Below, in pieces: positions 54,316 to 62,175 of a stretch of 64,000 nt of DNA. A program made the translations under genes and the position numbers. Source of the stretch: Candidatus Woesearchaeota archaeon (GTDB taxonomy: Archaea; Nanobdellota; Nanobdellia; Woesearchaeales; GW2011-AR9); the NCBI GenBank assembly GCA_945861715.1, contig CAMAVK010000001.1:394908-458907 (forward strand), written 5' to 3'. Position 1 is the first letter of the stretch. Each line of letters starts with the position of its first letter. The notes under the pieces are model-generated. The model did no database searches and had not been told where the DNA came from. It worked only from the letters and a program-made list of their open reading frames with translations.

Positions 54316-54900
54316 ATGGTAAAATGCACCTATTGCGATAACGAATTTAACAGTGAAGACGCTCTTCGCATGCATCAGCATACCAAACATCCTCAAACGA
54401 GGCCAAAAGTATTTCTTACACCAAAATCAAAAAAAGGAATAAAAATTGCTGCCATATTCTTGGTTACAATAGCAATTCTTCTCGTAAGTATAAACCTATA
54501 TCAATCAAAATATCCATCTACTAACATCGTCGAAAGTTCAGAAATTCCCACTGGTCCAATTCATTGGCATCCACACCTAACCATTATCATTGATGGCAAA
54601 GAACAAGCTATTCCTCCAAACATTGGTCTTGACGGTCCGGTTCATTCGCCCATTCATACCCATGATCCCGATGGTATTATCCATCTTGAAAATAATAATC
54701 CTACTGAGAAGACAATGAGATTGGGAACTCTCTTTGAACTATGGGGAAAAGAATTCAACCAGAATCAAATCTTTCAATATACCACTGAACAAGGGAATCT
54801 ATCTATGTCTGTCAATGGTGAAACAAATGAAGAGTTTGAAAATTACATCTTAAAAGAAAAAGATAACATCACAATCGAGTATATTAGTAATTCAAGATAA
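54316..54900 (+). CDS. C2H2 zinc finger-transmembrane protein with His-rich outer domain
   Basis: The 194-residue protein begins with a C2H2 finger, C4-x2-C7-x12-H20-x4-H25 (CTYCDNEFNSEDALRMHQHTKH). A single membrane helix (about 40-61) follows, then an outer domain with IHWHPHLTIIIDGKEQAIPPNIGLDG and HSPIHTHDPDGIIHLE. The paired H-x-H motifs resemble metal-binding sites of secreted archaeal domains with HWHxHL...HTHDxDGIIH. An inside zinc finger linked to an outside metal-binding domain suggests a sensor or metal-handling role (inference). Confidence 0.8.
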   Translation: MVKCTYCDNEFNSEDALRMHQHTKHPQTRPKVFLTPKSKKGIKIAAIFLVTIAILLVSINLYQSKYPSTNIVESSEIPTGPIHWHPHLTIIIDGKEQAIPPNIGLDGPVHSPIHTHDPDGIIHLENNNPTEKTMRLGTLFELWGKEFNQNQIFQYTTEQGNLSMSVNGETNEEFENYILKEKDNITIEYISNSR

Positions 54901-54905
54901 ACTCT

Positions 54906-55904
54906 TTACCTTCCTCTTCCCTTCTCTCCTACTCCCTTCCCTTTCTTTCCCTGCGCAGGATTCAAAATATTAATCACTTCAAAATCTTTAATGTACGGCA
55001 ACTCTAAACGAAGTCTCTCTAAAAATCCATCTAACTCTAATGTTGTTGCAAACTCTACTTCAACATCTAAGTCCTTCTTCCCAATCAATTCATAAATCCG
55101 CACAACTTGTTTCTGAGAATGCAAATAAGAGATAAACTTATTTTTCTCACTCGGTTTACCAAGAACTAATGAAATCCTGTATGTATTGAATCCTAACATC
55201 GACGTATCAAGTACTGGAACAACTCGATGTAAAATCCCACATCTCACCAAATGTTGCATGCGAGAGTGCGTTGCCGCAGCACCCATCTTAATCAAGCCGG
55301 CGAGTGTCAACACCTCCTGCCGAGCGTCCGTTCGCAGATGTAACAACAATTTGTGATTATGCTCATCAATATCTTTTCTCAATGCACCATCACACAGCAC
55401 ACTTTCATCCAAATCCTTATTATACAAATGACGATGCCCGAAATAATGCACTTTCGTAATCACATAAAATTCCCGGTCTCCAATATATTCCGCATACTTC
55501 TCTAAAATTTGATGATAGTGTGCATAAAAAGTCTGACTCGTATTCACCCACACATCAACTTCAATATCCCAATCACTTGACATATACACAATCACATCCG
55601 AACGAGGAATCTTCTTCACTTCTGAAATAATCTCATTGCGCACATGATACGCCATATTTTGCAAATTAATCAACAATCGATATTGTTTCAAACCAAGAGC
55701 ATAGAAATCAATGATTGGCTCAAAGTGTGTAATAAATCCAACCTTCATCAACCTATTCAATCGATAATGTGCAACCTCTTTCGAAACCAGAATCGTTCTC
55801 GCAATCTTAGCAAGAGGCGTACGACTATTGAGTTCAAGTTCATACAACAACGACTTATTCTTCACATCCAATGAAAATTTCTTCCTTAGTACTAGTTCAG
55901 CCAT
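54906..55904 (-). CDS. Lrp/AsnC family transcriptional regulator, two-domain (duplicated) form
   Basis: The 332-residue protein carries two Lrp-like halves. The first has a helix-turn-helix near residues 15-60 (SLLYELELNSRTPLAKIARTILVSKEVAHYRLNRLMKVGFI) and a ligand-like domain (FDVIVYMSSDWDIEVDV region). The second has an HTH near residues 185-230 (LLLHLRTDARQEVLTLAGLIKMGAAATHSRMQHLVRCGIL) and a matching RAM-like domain (YELIGKKDLDVEVEF). Such duplicated regulators bind amino acids and DNA. It converges with the gene at 54316. Confidence 0.85.
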   Translation of the reverse strand: MAELVLRKKFSLDVKNKSLLYELELNSRTPLAKIARTILVSKEVAHYRLNRLMKVGFITHFEPIIDFYALGLKQYRLLINLQNMAYHVRNEIISEVKKIPRSDVIVYMSSDWDIEVDVWVNTSQTFYAHYHQILEKYAEYIGDREFYVITKVHYFGHRHLYNKDLDESVLCDGALRKDIDEHNHKLLLHLRTDARQEVLTLAGLIKMGAAATHSRMQHLVRCGILHRVVPVLDTSMLGFNTYRISLVLGKPSEKNKFISYLHSQKQVVRIYELIGKKDLDVEVEFATTLELDGFLERLRLELPYIKDFEVINILNPAQGKKGKGVGEKGRGR

Positions 55905-56031
55905 AATTACAACAAAACAGCACTAATTATAAATTTATCGCTATAAAGTTAAAGAAAAACAAGTAAAAGGTTTATCATTAATGTCATCATAAAAACTACA
56001 ACGCGGACACTTAACACAAAAATGGTAAGGC

Positions 56032-56057
56032 CAGCAGTCGCAAAGACGACCTAGCTG
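56032..56057 (+). promoter_or_regulatory. leader hairpin upstream of the Gly-rich protein
   Basis: CAGC-A-GTCG-CAAAGA-CGAC-CTA-GCTG forms an eight-base-pair interrupted hairpin. The short ORF MVRPAVAKTT (56022-56054) overlaps it, and the stop lies just before the final stem strand. The ribosome-binding site of the gene at 56080 follows 11 bases later. Confidence 0.4.
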
Positions 56058-56079
56058 ACAACCGCGCAGGAGATAAAAA

Positions 56080-56433
56080 ATGTCGAAAGTAATTAGTGTT
56101 GTAGGACTAGTAGCCGGAGCAGTAGACGGATATTACAATGCGCAAGGAATTCCTTTGAGCAATCATATGGACAACTTACTATTCCATGCCGCACCTCTTG
56201 CAAATGGGGTACTCATCGGAGCGCAAGGTATCCTTATAGGTGGTGCCGGTGGAGTCGGCCTTGGAGTGAGTCGTTATTCATCCGGACTTGAAAATGTTGT
56301 AAAAGGAAGTATCGGCGGAGCTGCAGGAGCAATAACCGGTGGAATTGGCGCAGGTGGAGTTGCAACAGGAATAACCTATGTGTACACAGCTGTAGGGTAC
56401 ACTGCAGGTTACATCGCAGGAAAATTACTCTGA
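56080..56433 (+). CDS. glycine/alanine-rich hydrophobic protein
   Basis: The 117-residue protein has runs of Gly, Ala, Val and Ile with G-x3-G spacing (GAQGILIGGAGGVGLGVSRY, GSIGGAAGAITGGIGAGG), suggesting two or three tightly packed membrane helices. GGAGATAAAAA precedes the ATG, giving a good ribosome-binding site. A hairpin and a 10-codon ORF lie in its leader (56022-56057). The family is unknown. Confidence 0.65.
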   Translation: MSKVISVVGLVAGAVDGYYNAQGIPLSNHMDNLLFHAAPLANGVLIGAQGILIGGAGGVGLGVSRYSSGLENVVKGSIGGAAGAITGGIGAGGVATGITYVYTAVGYTAGYIAGKLL

Positions 56434-56481
56434 GAAATACACCATCACAAATCAATAAATAAAATAACGGAGAAAAACACC

Positions 56482-57336
56482 ATGACAAAACAATCATTAG
56501 AAGAATTATTTGGAGAATTTGGTAGGATAGCTGATACCCTCTTTGGAGACCCAGCACAACCAAAATCACAAGTATCCGAACCAACCACTCCTAAACAAAC
56601 CGCTGCAGCATCAAGCGATGACAGTAAACTCATCACTGCCCTGGAAAAATGTTACCCTCAATATAAGCCTGCACTAACTCGGCTTGTAGCCCAAACCGCA
56701 ACGCATGTCAAACAAAGTGCGAATCCAAAACTCAGTGGCGCCCATGCCATTGCCGCACTCTACACGAATCAAAATGCAGTTGCTATGGAAACACTTGATG
56801 CAATAGCACTACCAACCAATCAAGAGATAGAATTACGAGCAATGATGCATTACGCAGGGGGAAACTTTCCACTTAGCACCACGCTATTTGAAAAAATGGC
56901 AGAAAACTACACCACTAAGAATGCACGTTTTGCTCATGTCAGTGCACTTAATAGACAGGAAAAAACAAGTCCCCAACAGTATGCAAGAATACTAAACGGA
57001 CTATGGCTGCGCTCAGCCCCGGCTTCAGACATGATGGGAGTAATGCATTTCAATCGAGGTGAGATGGATGGCGCAAGAGGATACTTCACACAATCCCTAG
57101 AGTTGACACCAACCGCTCAGCGAAAACTCAACCTCATGACGGCAATCGCTGCTCGTTCGGACATTGACAAAGCTCGAGTAATGGATAGTGAGATGCCAAG
57201 TCTCTTTCAAGAGTTTCAATACGCAGGGTCAATTGAGCAAGCAAAACAGGAACTTAACAGAACCAGAATCGGCTTCCCGTATCTCAAAGTAACAAACTTG
57301 TTTGAAGTGGCATGTAGTATTTACCAAGCTCCATAA
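56482..57336 (+). CDS. hypothetical helical-repeat protein
   Basis: A 284-residue protein with Ser/Pro/Gln-rich residues 20-50 then mostly helical, TPR-like pairs: HAIAALYTNQNAVAMETLDAIAL, LRAMMHYAGGNFPLSTTLFEKMAE and VMHFNRGEMDGARGYFTQSLELTP. It probably binds partners; no catalytic motif is seen. GGAG sits 7 bases upstream of the ATG. The T-tract at 57337 ends the unit. Confidence 0.65.
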   Translation: MTKQSLEELFGEFGRIADTLFGDPAQPKSQVSEPTTPKQTAAASSDDSKLITALEKCYPQYKPALTRLVAQTATHVKQSANPKLSGAHAIAALYTNQNAVAMETLDAIALPTNQEIELRAMMHYAGGNFPLSTTLFEKMAENYTTKNARFAHVSALNRQEKTSPQQYARILNGLWLRSAPASDMMGVMHFNRGEMDGARGYFTQSLELTPTAQRKLNLMTAIAARSDIDKARVMDSEMPSLFQEFQYAGSIEQAKQELNRTRIGFPYLKVTNLFEVACSIYQAP

Positions 57337-57356
57337 TTTTTTTCTTTTTTTCTTTT
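57337..57356 (+). terminator. T-rich terminator
   Basis: TTTTTTTCTTTTTTTCTTTT directly after the stop, almost the same as the tract at 14524. Confidence 0.6.
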
Positions 57357-57430
57357 AGTCTTATCTTCTCTACCCTCCACCAAACCATCAAATCCCTTAA
57401 ATTCCTCCTTTTCTTCAAAAAACCAAAAAG

Positions 57431-57441
57431 AATTTAAAAAC
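57431..57441 (+). promoter_or_regulatory. TATA box of tRNA-Glu (CUC)
   Basis: AATTTAAAAAC is centred about 29 bases before the tRNA start. Confidence 0.6.
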
Positions 57442-57464
57442 TACCCATTAAAACCAATCTTAAT

Positions 57465-57570
57465 GCCCCTGTGGTGTAGTCCGGAACGCGCAATAGAAAT
57501 ATTCTGTGTGGACAAACTATCATACAACCCTCTCACGGTTGGGACTCGAGTTCAAATCTCGGCGGGGGCG
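57465..57570 (+). tRNA. tRNA-Glu (CUC) with D-loop intron
   Basis: Acceptor GCCCCTG (57465-57471) pairs with CGGGGGC (57563-57569), discriminator G at 57570. Anticodon arm CAACC-CTCTCAC-GGTTG has anticodon CTC (codon GAG). The T-arm TCGAG-TTCAAAT-CTCGG is uninterrupted. A 31-nt intron (57485-57515) lies at the same D-loop site as in the UUC gene; after removal the D-loop is again AGTCCGGACTA. Confidence 0.93.
57485..57515 (+). other. D-loop tRNA intron (31 nt) with bulge-helix-bulge
   Basis: GTCC/GGAC forms the central helix, GGA the first bulge and AAA(C) the second. The intron body folds as ACGCGCAATA-GAAA-TATTCTGTGT, ten positions with two G-U pairs and one C-C mismatch, capped by a GNRA tetraloop. 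Position and length match the intron at 53314, with the stem covarying. Confidence 0.8.
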
Positions 57571-57595
57571 TTTTCCTTTCATACCTAATATCCTC

Positions 57596-57973
57596 ATGAC
57601 CTCCTCCTATTTCCCCGGTTTACTGTTTAGAATTCCTATGTATGTTGCCATAAGCACAGTTGGAACTGCATTTTATCTCAAACCAAAAGTAGACGAACAA
57701 AACACAGACCGTCTCAATCGAGTAGTTCAACCAATAATCCAAGAAAAATACGGTTCAAGCAAATCATTTCAATTATATGACATTCCCTCTGAAACCTGCC
57801 AGACTACTTTCTCCGAAGAAATGGATTCACATCACAAAAGAGCCGCAAGTATCCAAGTGGGAAACACCACAATGGGTTACTTTTGTTTAGAATCAATCTT
57901 GGACGACGCAGTAACCGCAATTGAAGAACTGCCCATCTATAGATATACCTTAACCCCTCTCACAAAAAAATAA
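57596..57973 (+). CDS. hypothetical membrane-anchored protein
   Basis: The real start is ATG 57596; the track ORF from 57506 runs through the tRNA-Glu gene. The 125-residue protein has an N-terminal hydrophobic segment (about residues 6-26, FPGLLFRIPMYVAISTVGTAFYL) and a soluble domain with two cysteines (SETCQTTF, YFCLESI). No family is recognised. Confidence 0.6.
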   Translation: MTSSYFPGLLFRIPMYVAISTVGTAFYLKPKVDEQNTDRLNRVVQPIIQEKYGSSKSFQLYDIPSETCQTTFSEEMDSHHKRAASIQVGNTTMGYFCLESILDDAVTAIEELPIYRYTLTPLTKK

Positions 57974-57991
57974 GACTCCTCTCGTTCATTC

Positions 57992-58522
57992 TCACGTCGC
58001 AATAAATCTCCACTCCAATTCCTTCGCCTTCGAAATACCAATTCGACAACTTCTCTCCACCTTAGAAAATATAAACCCATCATCAAACAACTTCACCTTT
58101 GAACCAACCACAGTACCATTAACACTTAACCCCACCCCAAGCGCAATACATAACTTCCCCGGCCCAGAACACAAATCTTTCTCCTGAACCGCAACCCCAC
58201 GTCGCTTTTTTATAACAGAAATCCCAGTCAGAGGCACAATCGCTCGTATCAATACTGCCCCTGGCATCCCTTCTTTTTCCGTGGTAAAATTCAAACAGCA
58301 ATACATACCATAAATGAAATACACATATACATGACCATACGTTGAATACATAATCTCAGACCGTCCAGTGCGTCGAAATGCATGCGACGCTTCATCATCC
58401 TTATACGCTTCCACTTCAACAATGCGACCAGAACAACTACCAACAGAAATAATTTTCCCAAGAAGCAACCGAGCAACATCAAGCGTATCTCGTGCAAAAA
58501 ACGACGCATCAAGTTCCTTCAT
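57992..58522 (-). CDS. 3-methyladenine DNA glycosylase (AAG/MPG type)
   Basis: The 176-residue protein has ARLLLGKIISVG near residue 18, GRIVEVEAYKDDEASHAFRRTGRSEIMYSTYGHVYVYFIYGMYCCLN, where the Glu in VEVEAY is the catalytic residue, and AVLIRAIVPL. The LCSGPGKLCIALG motif is also present. It removes alkylated bases as the first step of base excision repair. The start is ATG 58522; the length is close to the minimum for the family. Confidence 0.92.
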   Translation of the reverse strand: MKELDASFFARDTLDVARLLLGKIISVGSCSGRIVEVEAYKDDEASHAFRRTGRSEIMYSTYGHVYVYFIYGMYCCLNFTTEKEGMPGAVLIRAIVPLTGISVIKKRRGVAVQEKDLCSGPGKLCIALGVGLSVNGTVVGSKVKLFDDGFIFSKVERSCRIGISKAKELEWRFIAT

Positions 58523-58581
58523 AAAAAGAAAACATCATTTGCACTTAATAACCTTACCCAAAAAAATATGTAACCGCGAGA

Positions 58582-59172
58582 TTACAATACGATACATGCA
58601 TCTCCCTCAACATAGCGTTTTCCAAGAGGCCCATAATCAGATTGCAACGAAGTTGGTGGATCAATAAAAAACCGTTCATATGACCCATCCCTACAAGGAC
58701 GAAAAGCAAAACAACTCGGAGCTTCCTCCTTCAATCTAAGAGTCTTCCGTGCAGTCAAGTCTTGAGTCAACATCCCCCACGCAGGTAATCCATCAGATAA
58801 AGTATGAGATTTAACCGCACCGATAAAGTAAGGAGGATTCTTCCTCATTTCAAATGCTTCAACAAAGTTATGTAATTCGAGCGATAAATCCCAATCTTCA
58901 TATGGGAGGGCATCTCGTTGGCGAACACGAAGGGCAATATCCAATGGCTTAGAAAGTTGCGGAATCTGAATAGTTCCCACGCTATATACATGATGACACG
59001 AACCACCACCAATATACAAAACCTGTGAGGGAAGGCTATCCAGATGATATTCATGATCAAATGTAGCTCGTAGAACTTCTAATAAGTCACTTCGTGTTGC
59101 AATTACATGTCGTACAACGTTCCATCGGTTAAAATATTCTTCTTCCAAACTCATATCCATAAGAAATAACAT
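58582..59172 (-). CDS. hypothetical protein, paralogue of the protein at 53509
   Basis: A 196-residue protein; ATG 59154 (MSLEEEYF) is also possible. It shares the order FNRW-...-GGGSCHHVYSVGT-...-ALRVRQRDALP-...-GMLTQDLT with the 53509 product. The glycine-rich segment followed by a strand with a basic residue recalls a kinase-like N-lobe, and GMLTQDLTA sits like a hinge. No His-x-Asp catalytic loop is seen, so it is either a degenerate or a non-kinase fold. Confidence 0.55.
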   Translation of the reverse strand: MLFLMDMSLEEEYFNRWNVVRHVIATRSDLLEVLRATFDHEYHLDSLPSQVLYIGGGSCHHVYSVGTIQIPQLSKPLDIALRVRQRDALPYEDWDLSLELHNFVEAFEMRKNPPYFIGAVKSHTLSDGLPAWGMLTQDLTARKTLRLKEEAPSCFAFRPCRDGSYERFFIDPPTSLQSDYGPLGKRYVEGDACIVL

Positions 59173-59190
59173 TTCAACTTAATAATATTT

Positions 59191-59511
59191 CTACTGCAAA
59201 GTATTCGATTCAGAAAAAACAACTTTACACGAACCTTCAACACACGCAACTCGACCCGCGCCGCAATCAAGTGTCCCCGGCTCACAATTCATAGTACACA
59301 TCATACCAGAACAATCAGGAGCATACGCCTTACCAACAGCACCCTTTGCATGGCAACAAGAATCAGCAACACAATCCTTATCCACCACGCATGACAAAGA
59401 CTCATTCACAACGGGTTCATCAATTACAGGAGAGCTACAGGAAACAATAAGTAACAGCACTAAAACAGAAACAAAAGCCAGTATCCTAGAACGAAACATA
59501 TTTTGCATCAT
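59191..59511 (-). CDS. cysteine-rich lipoprotein
   Basis: From the ATG at 59511 the protein is 106 residues (59499 is an alternative). A signal peptide with lipobox-like LLIVSC near residue 23 precedes a domain with about eleven cysteines (CVVDKDCVADSCCHAKG, CSGMMCTMNCEPGTLDCG), which could form disulfides or bind metal outside the cell. The start lies inside the 3' end of gatD, overlapping it by about 25 bases, so it is probably cotranscribed. Confidence 0.7.
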   Translation of the reverse strand: MMQNMFRSRILAFVSVLVLLLIVSCSSPVIDEPVVNESLSCVVDKDCVADSCCHAKGAVGKAYAPDCSGMMCTMNCEPGTLDCGAGRVACVEGSCKVVFSESNTLQ

Positions 59512-60835
59512 ATGAGATTTTCTCCGAAATTTCTCCATGTAAATTCTCTCGAATCAATTTAACTGCATCCTTCTTATCATAATTTGCAAGCAGCCAGGAT
59601 AATTTAACTAGTGCAGTATTTGCAAGCATATCTTCACCAGGTACAACTCCAAGTTCCAATAGATCGCGGCCCTTATCATACACATTCATATTGACGCCGC
59701 CAAAAATACATTGCGTCGTCATGACCACAACACATCCAGATTTAATCAGCTTAGTAAGAATCGGATAAAATTTCTTATGAATGGCACAAATATCATTTGG
59801 CACCTGTCCCGGTGTATGACCTAAACCAGTTCCCTCAATAACTAATCCTTTAAACCCTTCAAAGGCCTTGAATTGTTCCGGAAACATATTAATGTGAATC
59901 TTAAGTAAACCTACTTTTTCTTCCATCTTCGGCCGAATGATCATTAGTGACGACCCACGTTTTGGATAATGTGTGCTCACCATAGATACTAAACCAGTGC
60001 TATACTCCACTCGGGCAATGGCAGAAGTATTAACTGCTTTAAATGCATCCCGACGAGAGCTATGCAACTTATACGTTTTCCCGGCAGGTAGAACAACGCA
60101 GCTTGTATCCTCTTCACTCTCATGCATACAAAGTGCAACACCAGCATAATCAGAGCCCAAAATAAATTTTGTAGCACAAACGATATTCATTGCAGCGTCT
60201 GACGATCCTCTATCCGAACTTCGCTGAGAACCAACAAGAATAATTGGAATTGGTGGATTCTCAACAATAAACGAAAGCGCAGCTGCGGCAACTGCTAGAT
60301 TATCTGTACCCATGCCAATAATAATACCACGCACTCCCTTCTTCACTTGTTTTTCAATTGCCTTCGCTATCAGACCAAAATGTTCAAACCGTAAATCATC
60401 CGACCACATCTTTGCAATAAGTTCAGATTCAATATGTGCAAGTCCCGCAAGTTCAGGAAACAATGCAATCAATTCTGCTGGCTCAAACCCAGCCACCACA
60501 CCGCCAGTTCGATAATCCACTTTGGATGCAATCGTACCACCAGTATGTAAAATAGTAATCGTTGGCAACGTAGATTTTTTAGCACTTAATTTCTCAACTA
60601 ACACTCCTACACTCGACTGCTCAGCTGCCTTTTCAACAACTTTAACCTTGGTAACCAGTTTTTTCTCAAAACCTATATTGTACCCTGACTTTAATTTAAT
60701 AAGAATTACATTTTTATCTGGACTTGGAATCATTATACCTTCTTCGGAATTGTCTTTTGTGGTAACAAGAACCTTATCACCTACTTGTGGATCCAATGCA
60801 GCGCCAGATTTAGCCATACTACCCTGAAGACCCAT
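59486..60835 (-). CDS. gatD: Glu-tRNA(Gln) amidotransferase subunit D
   Basis: The 449-residue protein has an N-terminal beta domain (GDKVLVTTKDNSEEGIMIPS) and an asparaginase-like domain with the first Thr site ILHTGGTIASKVDYRTGGVV, the second at GMGTDNLAVAA, and ILVGSQRSSDRGSSDAAMN. The archaeal GatD form supplies ammonia from Asn or Gln to GatE, which amidates Glu-tRNA(Gln); GatE is not in this window. ATG 60817 (MAKSGA) is a possible later start. It depends on the GluRS at 37663 for misacylated tRNA. Confidence 0.93.
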   Translation of the reverse strand: MGLQGSMAKSGAALDPQVGDKVLVTTKDNSEEGIMIPSPDKNVILIKLKSGYNIGFEKKLVTKVKVVEKAAEQSSVGVLVEKLSAKKSTLPTITILHTGGTIASKVDYRTGGVVAGFEPAELIALFPELAGLAHIESELIAKMWSDDLRFEHFGLIAKAIEKQVKKGVRGIIIGMGTDNLAVAAAALSFIVENPPIPIILVGSQRSSDRGSSDAAMNIVCATKFILGSDYAGVALCMHESEEDTSCVVLPAGKTYKLHSSRRDAFKAVNTSAIARVEYSTGLVSMVSTHYPKRGSSLMIIRPKMEEKVGLLKIHINMFPEQFKAFEGFKGLVIEGTGLGHTPGQVPNDICAIHKKFYPILTKLIKSGCVVVMTTQCIFGGVNMNVYDKGRDLLELGVVPGEDMLANTALVKLSWLLANYDKKDAVKLIRENLHGEISEKISYDAKYVSF

Positions 60836-61044
60836 CCGTTTATTAAGGTTATTCTAGTCCCTTCAATTAGGCTCAACCCGACCGGAAATAGGCTCAAACC
60901 ATCGCACTCAAAACCAACTATCTTTATAAACCACCTTCCTATCCTTATCGAGTTGTAAATCTTCAAAAAATTACACTCTAATCAAAAGGAATCCCGTTTG
61001 TGTATGCCCTAAAAATTTAAATACCTAAAACGGACAATAAAACT

Positions 61045-62133
61045 ATGGTTGATGTTAACGAGCAAAATATTCAAAATTATTTAGAAGGTGTTTTTAACGC
61101 CGATGTTACAAATGTCCAAATTCAAAAGCTAGGACAGGGTTGCGTCGGAACCGGCTACGCACTTGATTTTAACGTAAATGGTGAACCGCAGCGTAAAATT
61201 CTAAAAACATTATTTACCTCCAACTTAGGAATGGATCATTTCTCCGATCGCGCCGGTTCCCTCTTGCTCGCCAACTCTCATTATTCTAAGATTCCAAATC
61301 ACATCAACTCCTTTGATGTTTGTGGGATTCATGAAGATGGTACTGTAATCTCCGTGGGAAAAGCCCAGGAGTTCTTCCTCCTCTTGGACGAAGCACATGG
61401 AAAAGATTTATTTGGTGACTTTGAGCGAATTGCAACAACTAACCTGTTAACCGAATTGGATAAACACAGAATAATCCTTCTTGCAGAATTTCTTGCTACA
61501 TTACATCAAGAAAAACCAGCTACCAATCAAGACAGTCTCTACAAACGTTGTATTCGTGGATTAGTTGGTGGCAATACCTCAATCATGGCTATAATAGATA
61601 TGTACCCCGAGCATCTCAACTGGGTAACGCATGAGCAACTCCAACATATGATACAAGAGTCAATTCATTATTGGACAACTCATAAATTCAAACAAACCCG
61701 ACTATGCCATGTTCACGGAGATTTTCATCCAGGAAATATTTGGTTTAAAGAAGGAACCAATGAGTATACTCTCCTCGATAGATCTGGTCAAACCTATGGC
61801 GAAGCAGCAGATGATCTTACTGCGTTCACGATAAATTTTATTTTCTATTCTCTGAGTAAGCGTGGAAAATTCGAAGGAGCGTGTAAAGATGGATTCGAGT
61901 TGTTTTGGACAACGTATCTCACTAAAACCAAAGATCATGAGATACTAAGTGTCTCTCCACCCTTTTACGCACTCAGATCAATGGTAGTATGCAATCCCGT
62001 CTTTTATAGTGATGAATTCTTTGGTTCAGCTGAAAACGCCAAACAAACGAGGCAGAAAATATTCAATGGCGCTCTACGTATGCTAACAGCAAAGGAAGTA
62101 GATCTCACAAAGATCGAACAGTATTTTAGTTAA
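61045..62133 (+). CDS. aminoglycoside phosphotransferase/choline-kinase-like protein
   Basis: The 362-residue protein has a kinase-like N-lobe and the catalytic loop HVHGDFHPGNIWF near residue 223 (H-G-D-x2-x-x-N), followed by YTLLDRSGQTYGEAADDLTAF, where the DFG-equivalent Asp is in LLDRS. This is the APH fold, which phosphorylates small hydroxyl-bearing molecules or proteins. The substrate is unknown. AAATTTAAATACC lies about 26 bases before the ATG. Confidence 0.85.
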   Translation: MVDVNEQNIQNYLEGVFNADVTNVQIQKLGQGCVGTGYALDFNVNGEPQRKILKTLFTSNLGMDHFSDRAGSLLLANSHYSKIPNHINSFDVCGIHEDGTVISVGKAQEFFLLLDEAHGKDLFGDFERIATTNLLTELDKHRIILLAEFLATLHQEKPATNQDSLYKRCIRGLVGGNTSIMAIIDMYPEHLNWVTHEQLQHMIQESIHYWTTHKFKQTRLCHVHGDFHPGNIWFKEGTNEYTLLDRSGQTYGEAADDLTAFTINFIFYSLSKRGKFEGACKDGFELFWTTYLTKTKDHEILSVSPPFYALRSMVVCNPVFYSDEFFGSAENAKQTRQKIFNGALRMLTAKEVDLTKIEQYFS

Positions 62134-62175
62134 TACCTTACTCCCCCCAAATCATCACAAAGCAAAGTTACCATC

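Noticed and set aside
57506-57595. N-terminal part of the 155-residue track ORF
   Set aside because: It reads through the tRNA-Glu(CUC) gene; the protein start is ATG 57596.
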